Assembly: GCA_023230425.1 (NCBI GenBank)
Contig: JALNXI010000025.1
Location: forward strand, 1-13,204
Source of the DNA: Methanoculleus sp.
Lineage (GTDB): Archaea > Halobacteriota > Methanomicrobia > Methanomicrobiales > Methanoculleaceae
Direction of reading: 5' to 3'
DNA: 13,204 nucleotides
This document shows, in pieces, positions 6,117-12,552 of this stretch; positions within the stretch are counted from its first letter, which is position 1; the number at the start of each line of letters is the position of its first letter. The position numbers and the translations under genes are program-made. The notes under the pieces are model-generated. The model searched no databases, had not been told where the DNA came from, and saw only the letters and a list, made by a program, of their open reading frames with translations.

Positions 6117-6578
6117 TCACCTCATCTTGTAGAGGAGATCATTGATCTCGGGGCCATAGTAGCCGAGAGCCCCACCCTGCTGAAAGGTTCGCTTGATGGT
6201 TTTATAGCCCTTTCGTGGAGGGTGCAGTCTCAGCACCGGCTTGATCTCAGCCAGATCACGGAAAGCGGTCTCACCGCTGCAGAGTGCTGTTGCGAATTCG
6301 TCGATGCCGGCATACGGTGTATGCGCACGGACGTAGTCGTCGGTCAGCCGCTCGTCCCCGGTCAATCTGCCCCGGGTGCGCAGAAGGGTGGCCAGGATCT
6401 CCGGGTCCACCTCGCCGTACGCCACGAAGTCCTTCACCTTACGGATCATGCCCAGGTACGCAGGGGTATCGGGCACAAGGACGCAATGGTTGACATGGTG
6501 CAGACGGAGCATCTTCAAGGTGTCCTTGATCTCGCGGTTGGTCTTGACCACGCCGCGTACCTGCACTACCGCGTACAT
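6117..6578 (-). CDS. rpmD: Large ribosomal subunit protein uL30
   Basis: Archaeal-type uL30 of 153 residues, far longer than the roughly 60-residue bacterial form because of a C-terminal extension. MYAVVQVRG opens the conserved core, followed by IKDTLKMLRLHHVNHCVLV (about 17-35) and GMIRKVKDFVAYGEVD. The tail LHPPRKGYKTIKRTFQQGG is typical of the archaeal/eukaryal L7-like extension. ATG 6578 overlaps the uS5 stop in TGATG, with GGAGGG 8 bases upstream. A GTG one codon earlier is also possible and would change only one residue. Confidence 0.95.
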   Translation of the reverse strand: MYAVVQVRGVVKTNREIKDTLKMLRLHHVNHCVLVPDTPAYLGMIRKVKDFVAYGEVDPEILATLLRTRGRLTGDERLTDDYVRAHTPYAGIDEFATALCSGETAFRDLAEIKPVLRLHPPRKGYKTIKRTFQQGGALGYYGPEINDLLYKMR

Positions 6579-7195
6579 CACTCTGTCCCTCCGATCCGGA
6601 CAATGTTCGTCTGCCGGAGCGCCTCGAACGTCGCTCTGGCGTAGTTGATGGTCGTCCGGGTCTGCCCCCGGTTGAAGGCCCAGACATCCTTGATGCCTGC
6701 AAGCGTCAGGACCTTCTTCGGAATATCCCCCGTCACGAGGCCGATTCCCTGGGGGGCGGGCTTCAGCGTCACCCGGACACTGCCTGCCTTGCCGGTCACT
6801 TCGATAGGGATCGAGTGAGCGGCATCACAACCGCATTCCCAGCTCCCGCATCCCCGGGAAACCTTGACGAGATTCACTTTTGCGTTTGCTATTGCCTTCT
6901 GGATCGCGTTGCCGACCTGAGCATCCTTGCCCTGGCCGAACCCGACATAGCCGTTCCGGTTGCCGACCACCACGACGGTGCGGAACTTCACACGGCGACC
7001 CGAGTCCGTCATCCGCTGGACCATGTTGATGTCCAGCACCTCGTCCTCCAGGTCGGGCACGAGGAGATCGACGATCTGGGGCTCCTTGATCGGCCTGCCG
7101 CTTGCGAGCACCTCATCGATACTGGTGATCTCGCCTGCAGCGACCATGCGCCCGAGACCGGTGAGCGGAATCCATTCTTCCTGTACGTATGCCAT
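6578..7195 (-). CDS. rpsE: Small ribosomal subunit protein uS5
   Basis: uS5 lies at the mRNA entry side of the small subunit and affects decoding accuracy. The 205 residues fit archaea. An N-terminal extension with WIPLTGLGRMV (8-18) precedes the double-stranded-RNA-binding domain, where RVKFRTVVVVGNRNGYVGFG runs from about 68 to 87 and KDAQVGNAIQKAI follows. The C-terminal domain has KPAPQGIGLVTGDIPKKVL and the GIKDVWAFNRGQTRTT block. Cysteines C116, C121 and C123 (GCGSWECGC) are, to my knowledge, common in archaeal uS5. The gene starts 1 base after the uL18 stop. Confidence 0.97.
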   Translation of the reverse strand: MAYVQEEWIPLTGLGRMVAAGEITSIDEVLASGRPIKEPQIVDLLVPDLEDEVLDINMVQRMTDSGRRVKFRTVVVVGNRNGYVGFGQGKDAQVGNAIQKAIANAKVNLVKVSRGCGSWECGCDAAHSIPIEVTGKAGSVRVTLKPAPQGIGLVTGDIPKKVLTLAGIKDVWAFNRGQTRTTINYARATFEALRQTNIVRIGGTE

Positions 7196-7196
7196 G

Positions 7197-7724
7197 TCAC
7201 ACCAGCTCCTTCTTGATGGCCAGAGCCACAGCCTCTACATTTGCCACCAGGTTGCCTGCCTTCTCAGGGGCATACCCGGCGATGTGGGCACCTTTGAGCC
7301 GCTCCTCATCGGGGAGGATCGACTCGCCGTAAGGGATATCGAGACCTGCATCCACTGCTCCCTTGAGGGCAGCAAAGACGCGTGCACCGGGCTTTGCCCG
7401 GGCGAGCCCAATATCCAGAATACCCTCTTCATACCCTGCATTCAGCGCCTTGACCGCAAACAGCATCCCGGTCAGGTAGGCGGCCGGAGTGCAGGAAGTC
7501 GATCCCTCGTAGCCGTAGTCTGCAAGTTCAGCCGAGTATGCAGCCACCAGGGTGCGGTCTCCCTCATTCTCGGGGACGACCAGCTGCACAATGATCTGCC
7601 GGTTCGTCTTCCGGACGACCATCCTCGGGCTTCCTGATGACAGGAGCGACATCCGCTTGTAGTAATCAGTCTTGCCCTCGTGCCTCCTGCGGAAGGGCAC
7701 GAAGTATCTTGGGCCGGTTGCCAT
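7197..7724 (-). CDS. rplR: Large ribosomal subunit protein uL18
   Basis: uL18 binds 5S rRNA, with uL5, in the central protuberance of the large subunit. The 175 residues match the archaeal/eukaryal L5-like form rather than the roughly 117-residue bacterial one. It opens MATGPRYFVPFRRRHEGKTD, then YKRMSLLSSGSPRMVVRKTN (about 22-41), with LLSSGSPRMVVR as the family signature. SCTPAAYLTGMLFAVKAL and LDIGLARAKPGARVFAALKGA form the Rossmann-like core, and LDIPYGESILPDEERL lies near the end. The ATG shares one base with the eL19 stop (TAATG). Confidence 0.96.
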   Translation of the reverse strand: MATGPRYFVPFRRRHEGKTDYYKRMSLLSSGSPRMVVRKTNRQIIVQLVVPENEGDRTLVAAYSAELADYGYEGSTSCTPAAYLTGMLFAVKALNAGYEEGILDIGLARAKPGARVFAALKGAVDAGLDIPYGESILPDEERLKGAHIAGYAPEKAGNLVANVEAVALAIKKELV

Positions 7725-8176
7725 TATTTCATCCTCCCTGCCATCGTTTCAACATGAGCCGCAAGGTGCGACACACTCCGGAACTGGCCTCCGGAAGCCC
7801 GCCGGTACATCAGACGGTAGAGACTCCGTTCGATTGTGCCTTCTTCGCGCATATCTCGCAGAGCCCGGCGCTGTGCCCGGATCTTGCCTATCCACATGCG
7901 TTTGCCTGGGCCGCGAGCACCGATGGCACCCTTCCTCCGCCCCGGTCCTTTCCGGTGGCCGTAGGAACGCTGTGCCATCCGCGCGCGTGCCCTGCCCCGG
8001 CTGTTCCCCTTCACGACGTGAGCCTTGATCACGCCCTCTGCGACAAGCTCGCGCAGGTCGTTTCGGGAGATAGCTGCCTCAATATCAGCCTGGCGCTCGG
8101 GATCGAACCAGACACGGTTGACCCCGCACTTGAGAATGGCAGCTGCCATACGTTTCTGGTTGGCGAGGTCACTCAT
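7724..8176 (-). CDS. rpl19e: Large ribosomal subunit protein eL19
   Basis: eL19 is an archaeal/eukaryal large-subunit protein that binds 23S rRNA and forms an intersubunit bridge; bacteria lack it. The product has 150 residues. The N-terminal domain LANQKRMAAAILKCGVNRVW (about 4-23) is diagnostic. A very basic central region follows (RGRARARMAQRSYGHRKGPG and nearby), then WIGKIRAQRRALRDMREEG and a C-terminal long helix. ATG 8176 is preferred over ATG 8182 because GAGGTGA then has proper spacing of 6 or more bases; for 8182 it would nearly touch the start. It overlaps the eL32 stop by 8 bases. Confidence 0.96.
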   Translation of the reverse strand: MSDLANQKRMAAAILKCGVNRVWFDPERQADIEAAISRNDLRELVAEGVIKAHVVKGNSRGRARARMAQRSYGHRKGPGRRKGAIGARGPGKRMWIGKIRAQRRALRDMREEGTIERSLYRLMYRRASGGQFRSVSHLAAHVETMAGRMK

Positions 8177-8600
8177 CCTCATTCACCTCTTCTTCAACCG
8201 CAACCGGCTCCTGGGCCGCACGGGTGAGGTCTTTTGCGTTCAGCACCTTGAGCCCAAGTTCCAGGGCCCGCGCCTGAATCTCTCCGCGCTTTCTGTTCCC
8301 GACGGATCCGCCGATCCGGATGGCCTGGAGGTCCGGGTTCAGCCCGACGAGCTCTGTCGGTGTAAAAACCCGCACTTCCTCATAGCCGCTCGGGTGCATG
8401 CCGCGGATTGCGACGGGGCTCCCGTATCCCGGCCGGGGAAGAACGCCCTTTGCTCTGAACTGCCGCCTCTGCTTGCTCTGCAGACCACGCGGGCGCCGCC
8501 ACACATCTTCCAGTTTCGCTTTTCGGTGAAGTCCCCGCCTCTTGAAGGCAGGTTTATTGTGCCGGGTGCGGATGCGGATCAATCGTTTTCTCTCATCCAT
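8169..8600 (-). CDS. rpl32e: Large ribosomal subunit protein eL32
   Basis: eL32 is an archaeal/eukaryal large-subunit protein bound to 23S rRNA. The product has 143 residues. The core contains FKRRGLHRKAKLEDVWRRPRG (family-typical tryptophan-Arg block), VLPRPGYGSPVAIRGMHPSGYEEVRV and IRIGGSVGNRKRGEIQARALELGLKVLN. The C-terminus ends in an acidic tail (EEEVNEDE). ATG 8600 gives MDERKRLIRIR, the likely natural start. A GTG at 8609 would add three residues and overlap the uL6 stop, with the purine tract too close. Overlaps eL19. Confidence 0.95.
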   Translation of the reverse strand: MDERKRLIRIRTRHNKPAFKRRGLHRKAKLEDVWRRPRGLQSKQRRQFRAKGVLPRPGYGSPVAIRGMHPSGYEEVRVFTPTELVGLNPDLQAIRIGGSVGNRKRGEIQARALELGLKVLNAKDLTRAAQEPVAVEEEVNEDE

Positions 8601-8605
8601 TGCTT

Positions 8606-9130
8606 TCACGCCCTCTCGGTGATGTCGATGCCGTCCTGGAACACCCGGGGATCACGGTTCGTGATCCTCGTCGCGTGCTCGATGTTCGCGGCGGTGTTAC
8701 CCACCTTCTCCTTATCGATACCAGTGAGAGTCACCTCATCGTTTCCGATCTTGATGGTGACACCCTCGATGATCTTTGCTATCCGGGGCTGCTTCTCGCC
8801 AAGGAAGTTGCTGATCTCGAGGCGGTTGCCCTGCTGCTTCAGCTGGATCGGAAAGTGGCTGTAGACCACCTTCATGCGATACTCGTAGCCTTCGACGACA
8901 CCCCGGATCATGCCCTTCACATGTGCCTCGAGCGTGCCGCTCATGGCAAGGAACTGCTTCTTGTTGGATGCCGTGGAGACAACGACTTCGCCGCCTTCAA
9001 CGGCGACACCGATCTGCGGGAAGCGCATGTCACGGGTCAGTGTGCCCTTCGGTCCTGAGACCGTAAGCACGCTGCCTTCGAGCGCGACGTCCACACCGGG
9101 AGGGATCTCGACCTGTCGTGTAATTCCCAT
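8606..9130 (-). CDS. rplF: Large ribosomal subunit protein uL6
   Basis: uL6 sits near the GTPase-associated centre of the large subunit. ATG 9130 gives 174 residues opening MGITRQVEIPPGVDVALEG; GGAGGG lies exactly 6 bases upstream. Reading further upstream in frame is possible but would enter the end of uS8 and add an unfamiliar sequence. The two repeated L6 domains are visible: VLTVSGPKGTLTRDM (about 21-35) opens the first, and RLEISNFLGEKQPRIAKIIEG marks the second. The ending GIDITERA is followed by TGA. Thirteen bases separate it from the uS8 stop. Confidence 0.96.
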   Translation of the reverse strand: MGITRQVEIPPGVDVALEGSVLTVSGPKGTLTRDMRFPQIGVAVEGGEVVVSTASNKKQFLAMSGTLEAHVKGMIRGVVEGYEYRMKVVYSHFPIQLKQQGNRLEISNFLGEKQPRIAKIIEGVTIKIGNDEVTLTGIDKEKVGNTAANIEHATRITNRDPRVFQDGIDITERA

Positions 9131-9143
9131 ACTCTTCCCTCCG

Positions 9144-9536
9144 TTAGTAGACGTATCCCAGCAGTTGTCCGCCGACACCCTCGCCCCGTGCCTGCTCGTG
9201 GGAGATGACCCCCCTCGATGTGGAGACGATCAGGATACCGAAGTTCTTTGCGGGGAGGTACTGCGACTCCCAGTATTCCATATCAGCCATCTTCACCGGG
9301 AACCGGGGAGTGATGGCGCCACACTTATTGATCGTTCCGGATAGCTGGACCCGGAACTGGCCGCCACGGCCGTCATCGATGAACTCGAAGCTGCCGATAA
9401 AGCCATTTTCCTGCATAACGCGGAGCATTGCACCTAACAGTTTGCTGGCGGGTTCAACAATAACCTCGCTCTTTCCAGAGTCGCCAGCATTCTTGATCGT
9501 GCTCATCGCGTCAGCGATTGGATTCAGTCGTGCCAT
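9144..9536 (-). CDS. rpsH: Small ribosomal subunit protein uS8
   Basis: uS8 is a primary 16S rRNA binder in the small-subunit platform, and in several organisms binds its own mRNA to control the spc operon. The 130 residues are the standard archaeal length. It opens ARLNPIADAMSTIKNAGDSGK; the middle has LGAMLRVMQENGFIGSFEFIDDG; the C-terminus has NFGILIVSTSRGVISHEQAR (about 98-117), the conserved RNA-binding S-T-S-x-G region. It follows uS14 after 12 bases. I could not identify a uS8 target hairpin with confidence. Confidence 0.97.
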   Translation of the reverse strand: MARLNPIADAMSTIKNAGDSGKSEVIVEPASKLLGAMLRVMQENGFIGSFEFIDDGRGGQFRVQLSGTINKCGAITPRFPVKMADMEYWESQYLPAKNFGILIVSTSRGVISHEQARGEGVGGQLLGYVY

Positions 9537-9548
9537 GTTCTCTCACCC

Positions 9549-9728
9549 CTAGTTCATCTTCTTGAAGCCCATCTTCCCTGCCCACTCGCGGAAGCACTGG
9601 CGGCAGAAGTAGATATCGTATTTACGTACAAGGCCCTGCTTACGGCCGCAGATGCGGCAAACGTTCGCGCCACGGCCGAACATCTTTCGCCTCTCGCCCG
9701 AAGAAGGTGCTCCTGAATCTTCTGCCAT
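9549..9728 (-). CDS. rpsN: Small ribosomal subunit protein uS14, zinc type
   Basis: A short gene of 59 residues placing uS14 in the small-subunit head. FGRGANVCRICGRK (17-30) and YFCRQCFREW (40-49) supply the four zinc cysteines C24, C27, C42 and C45 as two CxxC pairs, the zinc-ribbon form used by archaea. The C-terminus is KMGFKKMN. ATG 9728 is supported by GGAGGTG 6 bases upstream, overlapping the uL5 stop. It gives a polar N-terminal extension of about 15 residues; an internal ATG at codon 16 would remove it and also has a purine tract upstream. Gene order between uL5 and uS8 is as expected. Confidence 0.95.
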   Translation of the reverse strand: MAEDSGAPSSGERRKMFGRGANVCRICGRKQGLVRKYDIYFCRQCFREWAGKMGFKKMN

Positions 9729-9731
9729 CCC

Positions 9732-10235
9732 TTACACCTCCACCTGGTAGTGCTCGCGCATGAACGCGATGGCTTCTTCTTGATTCACTTTCTGGTCCGC
9801 CGGCAGTTTCCTGCGCTCGGCACTCCTGCGTGCGATCCGCACGCCTTTGCGCTCGAGCACCACGTTGACGTCCATGCCGTAGATGCCGATCGTCGGGTCG
9901 TAGGACATGCCCGGGAAATCGGTATGCTCTTCGATACCGAAGGAGACATTGCCGGTCCGGTCGAACTGCGAGGCTGCGAGCTGCCGCTCGAGGATATTGA
10001 GCGCAGTCTCGACGAATTTCTCGGCGTTCTGCCGGCGTAAGGTGACCTTGCACCCAATAGGTGCGCCCTTCCTGATACCGAACGCCGGCTGGGTCCGCTT
10101 TGCGATGGTGCGGACGGACTTCTGACCGGTGATCCTCTTCATGAGGTCCTCGGCCTTGACCAGCCGCTCACCGCTTTCTCCGACGCCCATATGCACAACA
10201 ACCTTATCGATGTAGATATCCTTCATCGCACTCAT
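9732..10235 (-). CDS. rplE: Large ribosomal subunit protein uL5
   Basis: uL5 binds 5S rRNA and contacts the small-subunit head through the central protuberance. The product has 167 residues. It opens with KDIYIDKVVVHMGVGESGERL (about 5-25), followed by GQKSVRTIAKRTQPAFGIRKGAPIG (the rRNA-binding face). Later blocks are GNVSFGIEEHTDFPGMSYDPTIGIYGMDV and VRIARRSAERRK. ATG 10235 overlaps the eS4 stop as ATGA, and GGAGGT lies 6 bases upstream, so this start is well supported over the internal ATG three codons in. Confidence 0.97.
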   Translation of the reverse strand: MSAMKDIYIDKVVVHMGVGESGERLVKAEDLMKRITGQKSVRTIAKRTQPAFGIRKGAPIGCKVTLRRQNAEKFVETALNILERQLAASQFDRTGNVSFGIEEHTDFPGMSYDPTIGIYGMDVNVVLERKGVRIARRSAERRKLPADQKVNQEEAIAFMREHYQVEV

Positions 10236-10966
10236 GCCGAGACCTCCAGTTCAGGTGCAATCGCAGAGCGGCCAACCATGAAGATGTACTCTTCAACGGT
10301 TTCGAACTGTTCATTGGCCGAGTCGTCCACAAGGACCACGCGGTTCGGGACAGAACTTGCGGTCCTGACGACCTCAATGATCCTGCCGATCTTCCCGGAG
10401 TGTTTTCCACCGACGATCATGGCTACATTGCCTTCTGCGAAGGGGAAGTGATCGATGATCCGGAACCGGTCTTCACCGGCCTTTCCGTCGCCGAGGGTCA
10501 CCACGATGGAGTCTTTCGCCTTGTAGGTGTTGTCGGCGAGGATGTTTGCGCCGAACGCGAGGTTCAACTGCACCCTGCCACCCCGGATGGTGGTCTTGTT
10601 CTGGATCTTGCAGAGCCGGGTCGTTGCCGACTCCGCCGGGATCTCGATGGCAATCAGGTTGCCCCGCTTGTCCAGCTGGATGCGGTAGTGCTTCCCGAGT
10701 TTCGGGATCGAGACGATGTCAAAGACACCCAGGCCAATCTGCGGGTTCCGGCAGGGTCGTCCGTTGACAATGATGTCCCGCTGGTGCAGGATCTTCCGAA
10801 CCTCGCTCGCATTCTGAGCGATGCCGATATGCTCGCGGAGCCAGACACCGACCGGCAGGGCGCCGGCGTTGTGGGGGCCCGGGGCGGTCTTCATGACGAA
10901 CTTTTGTACTTTCTTCGGTATGTGCCAGGACCCTGGCGCAACCAGTCGCTTGAGATGGTTGGACAT
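10232..10966 (-). CDS. rps4e: Small ribosomal subunit protein eS4
   Basis: eS4 is an archaeal/eukaryal small-subunit protein absent from bacteria. The 244 residues carry three parts. The N-terminal basic segment is HLKRLVAPGSWHIPKK (4-19). An S4-type RNA-binding region follows at about 42-90, including VRKILHQRDIIVNGRPCR. A C-terminal KOW motif lies near 180-206 (MIVGGKHSGKIGRI). The ATG shares one base with the uL24 stop (TAATG), and the stop overlaps the uL5 start as ATGA, so three genes are tightly coupled here. Confidence 0.97.
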   Translation of the reverse strand: MSNHLKRLVAPGSWHIPKKVQKFVMKTAPGPHNAGALPVGVWLREHIGIAQNASEVRKILHQRDIIVNGRPCRNPQIGLGVFDIVSIPKLGKHYRIQLDKRGNLIAIEIPAESATTRLCKIQNKTTIRGGRVQLNLAFGANILADNTYKAKDSIVVTLGDGKAGEDRFRIIDHFPFAEGNVAMIVGGKHSGKIGRIIEVVRTASSVPNRVVLVDDSANEQFETVEEYIFMVGRSAIAPELEVSA

Positions 10967-11331
10967 TATGCTCCGCCTCCGAGTCTCTCCTCACGTAGTT
11001 TGTCTTTCAGGTTGAGCTTCGTGATCTGCACGTTTGAGGGGTCAACCGGCCGGGGAACCTCAGTTCCATCGGACTTAGTCACCATCACGCCGTGCACGAC
11101 CAGTCGGCACATCTTCATATCTACCGCATCGACGACGCCTTCGTTACCGGCGAAATCTCCACGGAGTACCTTGACGGTGTCCCCCTTGACCACGCGGGTC
11201 CTCCGGGCGTTGTGTTTCCCACGGAGTTCAGGGGTAAGTGATGCGGAGAGGAACCGGCCCCGGGTGTGGTTCGGTGCGTTGTAACGCGCCTTACGCTGTT
11301 TCCTTGGCTGTTTGCTTGCTATGCGTACCAT
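10966..11331 (-). CDS. rplX: Large ribosomal subunit protein uL24
   Basis: uL24 is an early assembly protein of the large subunit near the exit tunnel. The 121 residues match archaeal/eukaryal L26-like length. The N-terminal part (SKQPRKQRKARYNAP) is basic; RGRFLSASLTPELRGKHNAR precedes the KOW region at about 47-80 (VVKGDTVKVLRGDFAGNEG). The C-terminus (VQITKLNLKDKLREERL) includes the family's NLKD block. It starts 13 bases after the uL14 stop, with GGTG-type purine tracts upstream rather than a clean GGAGG. Confidence 0.96.
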   Translation of the reverse strand: MVRIASKQPRKQRKARYNAPNHTRGRFLSASLTPELRGKHNARRTRVVKGDTVKVLRGDFAGNEGVVDAVDMKMCRLVVHGVMVTKSDGTEVPRPVDPSNVQITKLNLKDKLREERLGGGA

Positions 11332-11344
11332 TCTTCACCACACC

Positions 11345-11743
11345 TTACACGATTATCGTCGCCATGGAGGCGATCTTCGGGAACCGCTCCGCGATCTCGC
11401 GGGGAACGGGACCCTTGATCTCGGTTCCTTTCGGCTCGCCACGCTCATTGATGAGCACCATGGCGTTGTCCTCGAACGAGAGCCGGATACCGTTCGGGCG
11501 GCGGATCTCCTTCTTTTGCCGGATGACCACCGCTTTCTCGAGTTTCCTCCGCATATCGGGGGTGCCCTTCTTGACGCTCACGGTCGCGACGTCGCCGACG
11601 CCCATGCAGGGCTGCCGCCGCCTGACACCGTGATACCTATCGACCGAGACGATCTCCACGAGCCGTGCGCCGGTGTTATCGGAGCAGACCATCTGGGAGC
11701 CGGTCACGAGGGCGCGCGGGATGGTCGACTGCATCGCCTTCAT
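11345..11743 (-). CDS. rplN: Large ribosomal subunit protein uL14
   Basis: uL14 forms part of an intersubunit bridge on the large subunit. ATG 11743 gives 132 residues, the standard archaeal length, opening MKAMQSTIPRALVTGSQMVC. The signature CSDNTGARLVEIVSV (about 20-34) and the later GTEIKGPVPREIAERFPKIASMA are clear. An in-frame extension upstream overlaps uS17 heavily and reads as unrelated sequence. GAGGTGAT sits 6 bases before ATG 11743, and the start overlaps the uS17 stop as ATGA. Confidence 0.97.
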   Translation of the reverse strand: MKAMQSTIPRALVTGSQMVCSDNTGARLVEIVSVDRYHGVRRRQPCMGVGDVATVSVKKGTPDMRRKLEKAVVIRQKKEIRRPNGIRLSFEDNAMVLINERGEPKGTEIKGPVPREIAERFPKIASMATIIV

Positions 11744-12066
11744 TCCTTCATCACCTCGACCACCACGAAGTTCTTTGTCTTGGAAAGCGGCCTGCATTCA
11801 GCGATCCGGACCACATCACCCACGCCGGCGTTGATGCAGGGTGTGCTGTGGGCATGGTACCGGGACCTGCGTTTCTCGTACCGCTTGTACTTCTTGACGT
11901 AGTGGAGGAACTCACGCTCCACGACGACGGTACCGTTCATACGGTCGCTCACGACTTTGCCGGTAATCACCTGGCCGCGTACCGGCAAAGTGCCGTGAAA
12001 CGGACAATTTGCGTCCTCACATTCCGTTTCCGGAACGGGGACGTCCAACCCAATGTTTTGTGCCAT
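11740..12066 (-). CDS. rpsQ: Small ribosomal subunit protein uS17
   Basis: uS17 is a primary 16S rRNA binder of the small-subunit body. The 108 residues include an N-terminal archaeal segment, CEDANCPFHGTLPVRG (16-31), with C16, C21 and H24, which I recall as common in archaeal S17. It is followed by the OB-fold core: GKVVSDRMNGTVVVEREF, then YEKRRSRYHAHSTPCINAGVGD and the closing RPLSKTKNFVVVEV. A GAGGATGA tract precedes the ATG. It starts 13 bases after the rnp1 stop. Confidence 0.97.
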   Translation of the reverse strand: MAQNIGLDVPVPETECEDANCPFHGTLPVRGQVITGKVVSDRMNGTVVVEREFLHYVKKYKRYEKRRSRYHAHSTPCINAGVGDVVRIAECRPLSKTKNFVVVEVMKE

Positions 12067-12079
12067 TATTCATCCTCAC

Positions 12080-12352
12080 TTATCTGATGCGCATACTGAT
12101 CCGCCGTTCCGGCTGCGTCTCCAGGCACGAACCATCCACATCGACAGTCGTGCCGTCCGGAAGCCGGAGGCGGAATACGCTGAACCGTTTCGGTATCCGC
12201 TTCTCTCCCCGCCCGGTCAGGATGACCAGGGTATTTCTGGTCTCATCGATGATGAGACCAGATACCCCGACATGACCCGGGTTGCTCGCGCGGGCGACCA
12301 GAACGTCGAGGCCAATCAACTCGTGCCTCAGGACGTTCTGGGGAGAGATCAT
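12080..12352 (-). CDS. rnp1: RNase P protein component 1 (Rpp29/Pop4 homologue)
   Basis: Protein subunit of archaeal RNase P, which trims the 5' leader of tRNA precursors together with the RNase P RNA and other proteins. The 90 residues match the archaeal family. It opens MISPQNVLRHELIGLDVLV (1-19), where RHELIGL is diagnostic. VSGLIIDETRNTLVIL (29-44) is the second conserved block, and KRIPKRFSVFRLRLPDG continues the Sm-like barrel; the C-terminus is ERRISMRIR. Its place between uL29 and uS17 is normal for Archaea; the eIF1/SUI1-like gene that some species carry here is absent. The start overlaps the uL29 stop as ATGA. The coding sequence contains a long hairpin at 12230-12266. Confidence 0.95.
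   Translation of the reverse strand: MISPQNVLRHELIGLDVLVARASNPGHVGVSGLIIDETRNTLVILTGRGEKRIPKRFSVFRLRLPDGTTVDVDGSCLETQPERRISMRIR
12230..12266 (-). repeat. Long near-perfect hairpin within rnp1
   Basis: In the rnp1 mRNA sense, UCUGGUCUCAUC and GAUGAGACCAGA form a perfect 12-bp stem (12262-12251 with 12247-12236) closing an AUC triloop. Beyond it, GGUA (12266-12263) pairs with UACC (12233-12230) after a two-base AA bulge, for 16 bp in all. The arms encode VSGLI and IDETRNT of the conserved Rnp1 block. The pairing is read directly from the sequence; any role is unknown. Confidence 0.8.
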
Positions 12353-12552
12353 GCGTTCCTCCGCGTATTCTGCTCGGTCCGGATGCGCGCGATTGTCCTC
12401 CGGACTTCGCGGATCCTCCCGGGGTTCTCGGTGGCACCGCCAGCGCTGACTTTCCCCCGCTCCTGGATCAGTTCGAGGGAGAGTTTCTGCTCCTGCTCGA
12501 GGAGTTCAGTATCGGAGAGTTGTTTCACTTCCTTTGAGCGAAAGATTGCCAT
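12349..12552 (-). CDS. rpmC: Large ribosomal subunit protein uL29
   Basis: uL29 lies at the tunnel exit of the large subunit near the docking site for the signal recognition particle and Sec channel. The 67 residues form the usual helical hairpin: MAIFRSKEVKQLSDTELLEQ in the first helix, LELIQERGKV, then NPGRIREVRRTIARIRTEQN in the second, with RxxRRxIARIxT as the family signature. It starts directly at the uS3 stop (12553-12555) with no gap, and overlaps rnp1 by 4 bases. Confidence 0.96.
   Translation of the reverse strand: MAIFRSKEVKQLSDTELLEQEQKLSLELIQERGKVSAGGATENPGRIREVRRTIARIRTEQNTRRNA

Noticed and set aside
6815..6855. Cysteine cluster GCGSWECGC in uS5 as a novel metal site
   Set aside because: I recall this motif from archaeal uS5 in general, so it is not specific to this window.
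9131..9178. In-frame N-terminal extension of uL6
   Set aside because: It enters the uS8 end and lacks homology, while ATG 9130 has GGAGGG at 6 bases.
11744..11797. In-frame N-terminal extension of uL14
   Set aside because: It lies inside uS17, is unlike uL14, and ATG 11743 has a well-spaced ribosome binding site and standard length.
11990..12025. C-x4-C-x2-H segment in uS17 as a novel zinc site
   Set aside because: The NCPFHG-type segment is a regular feature of archaeal S17 as I recall it.
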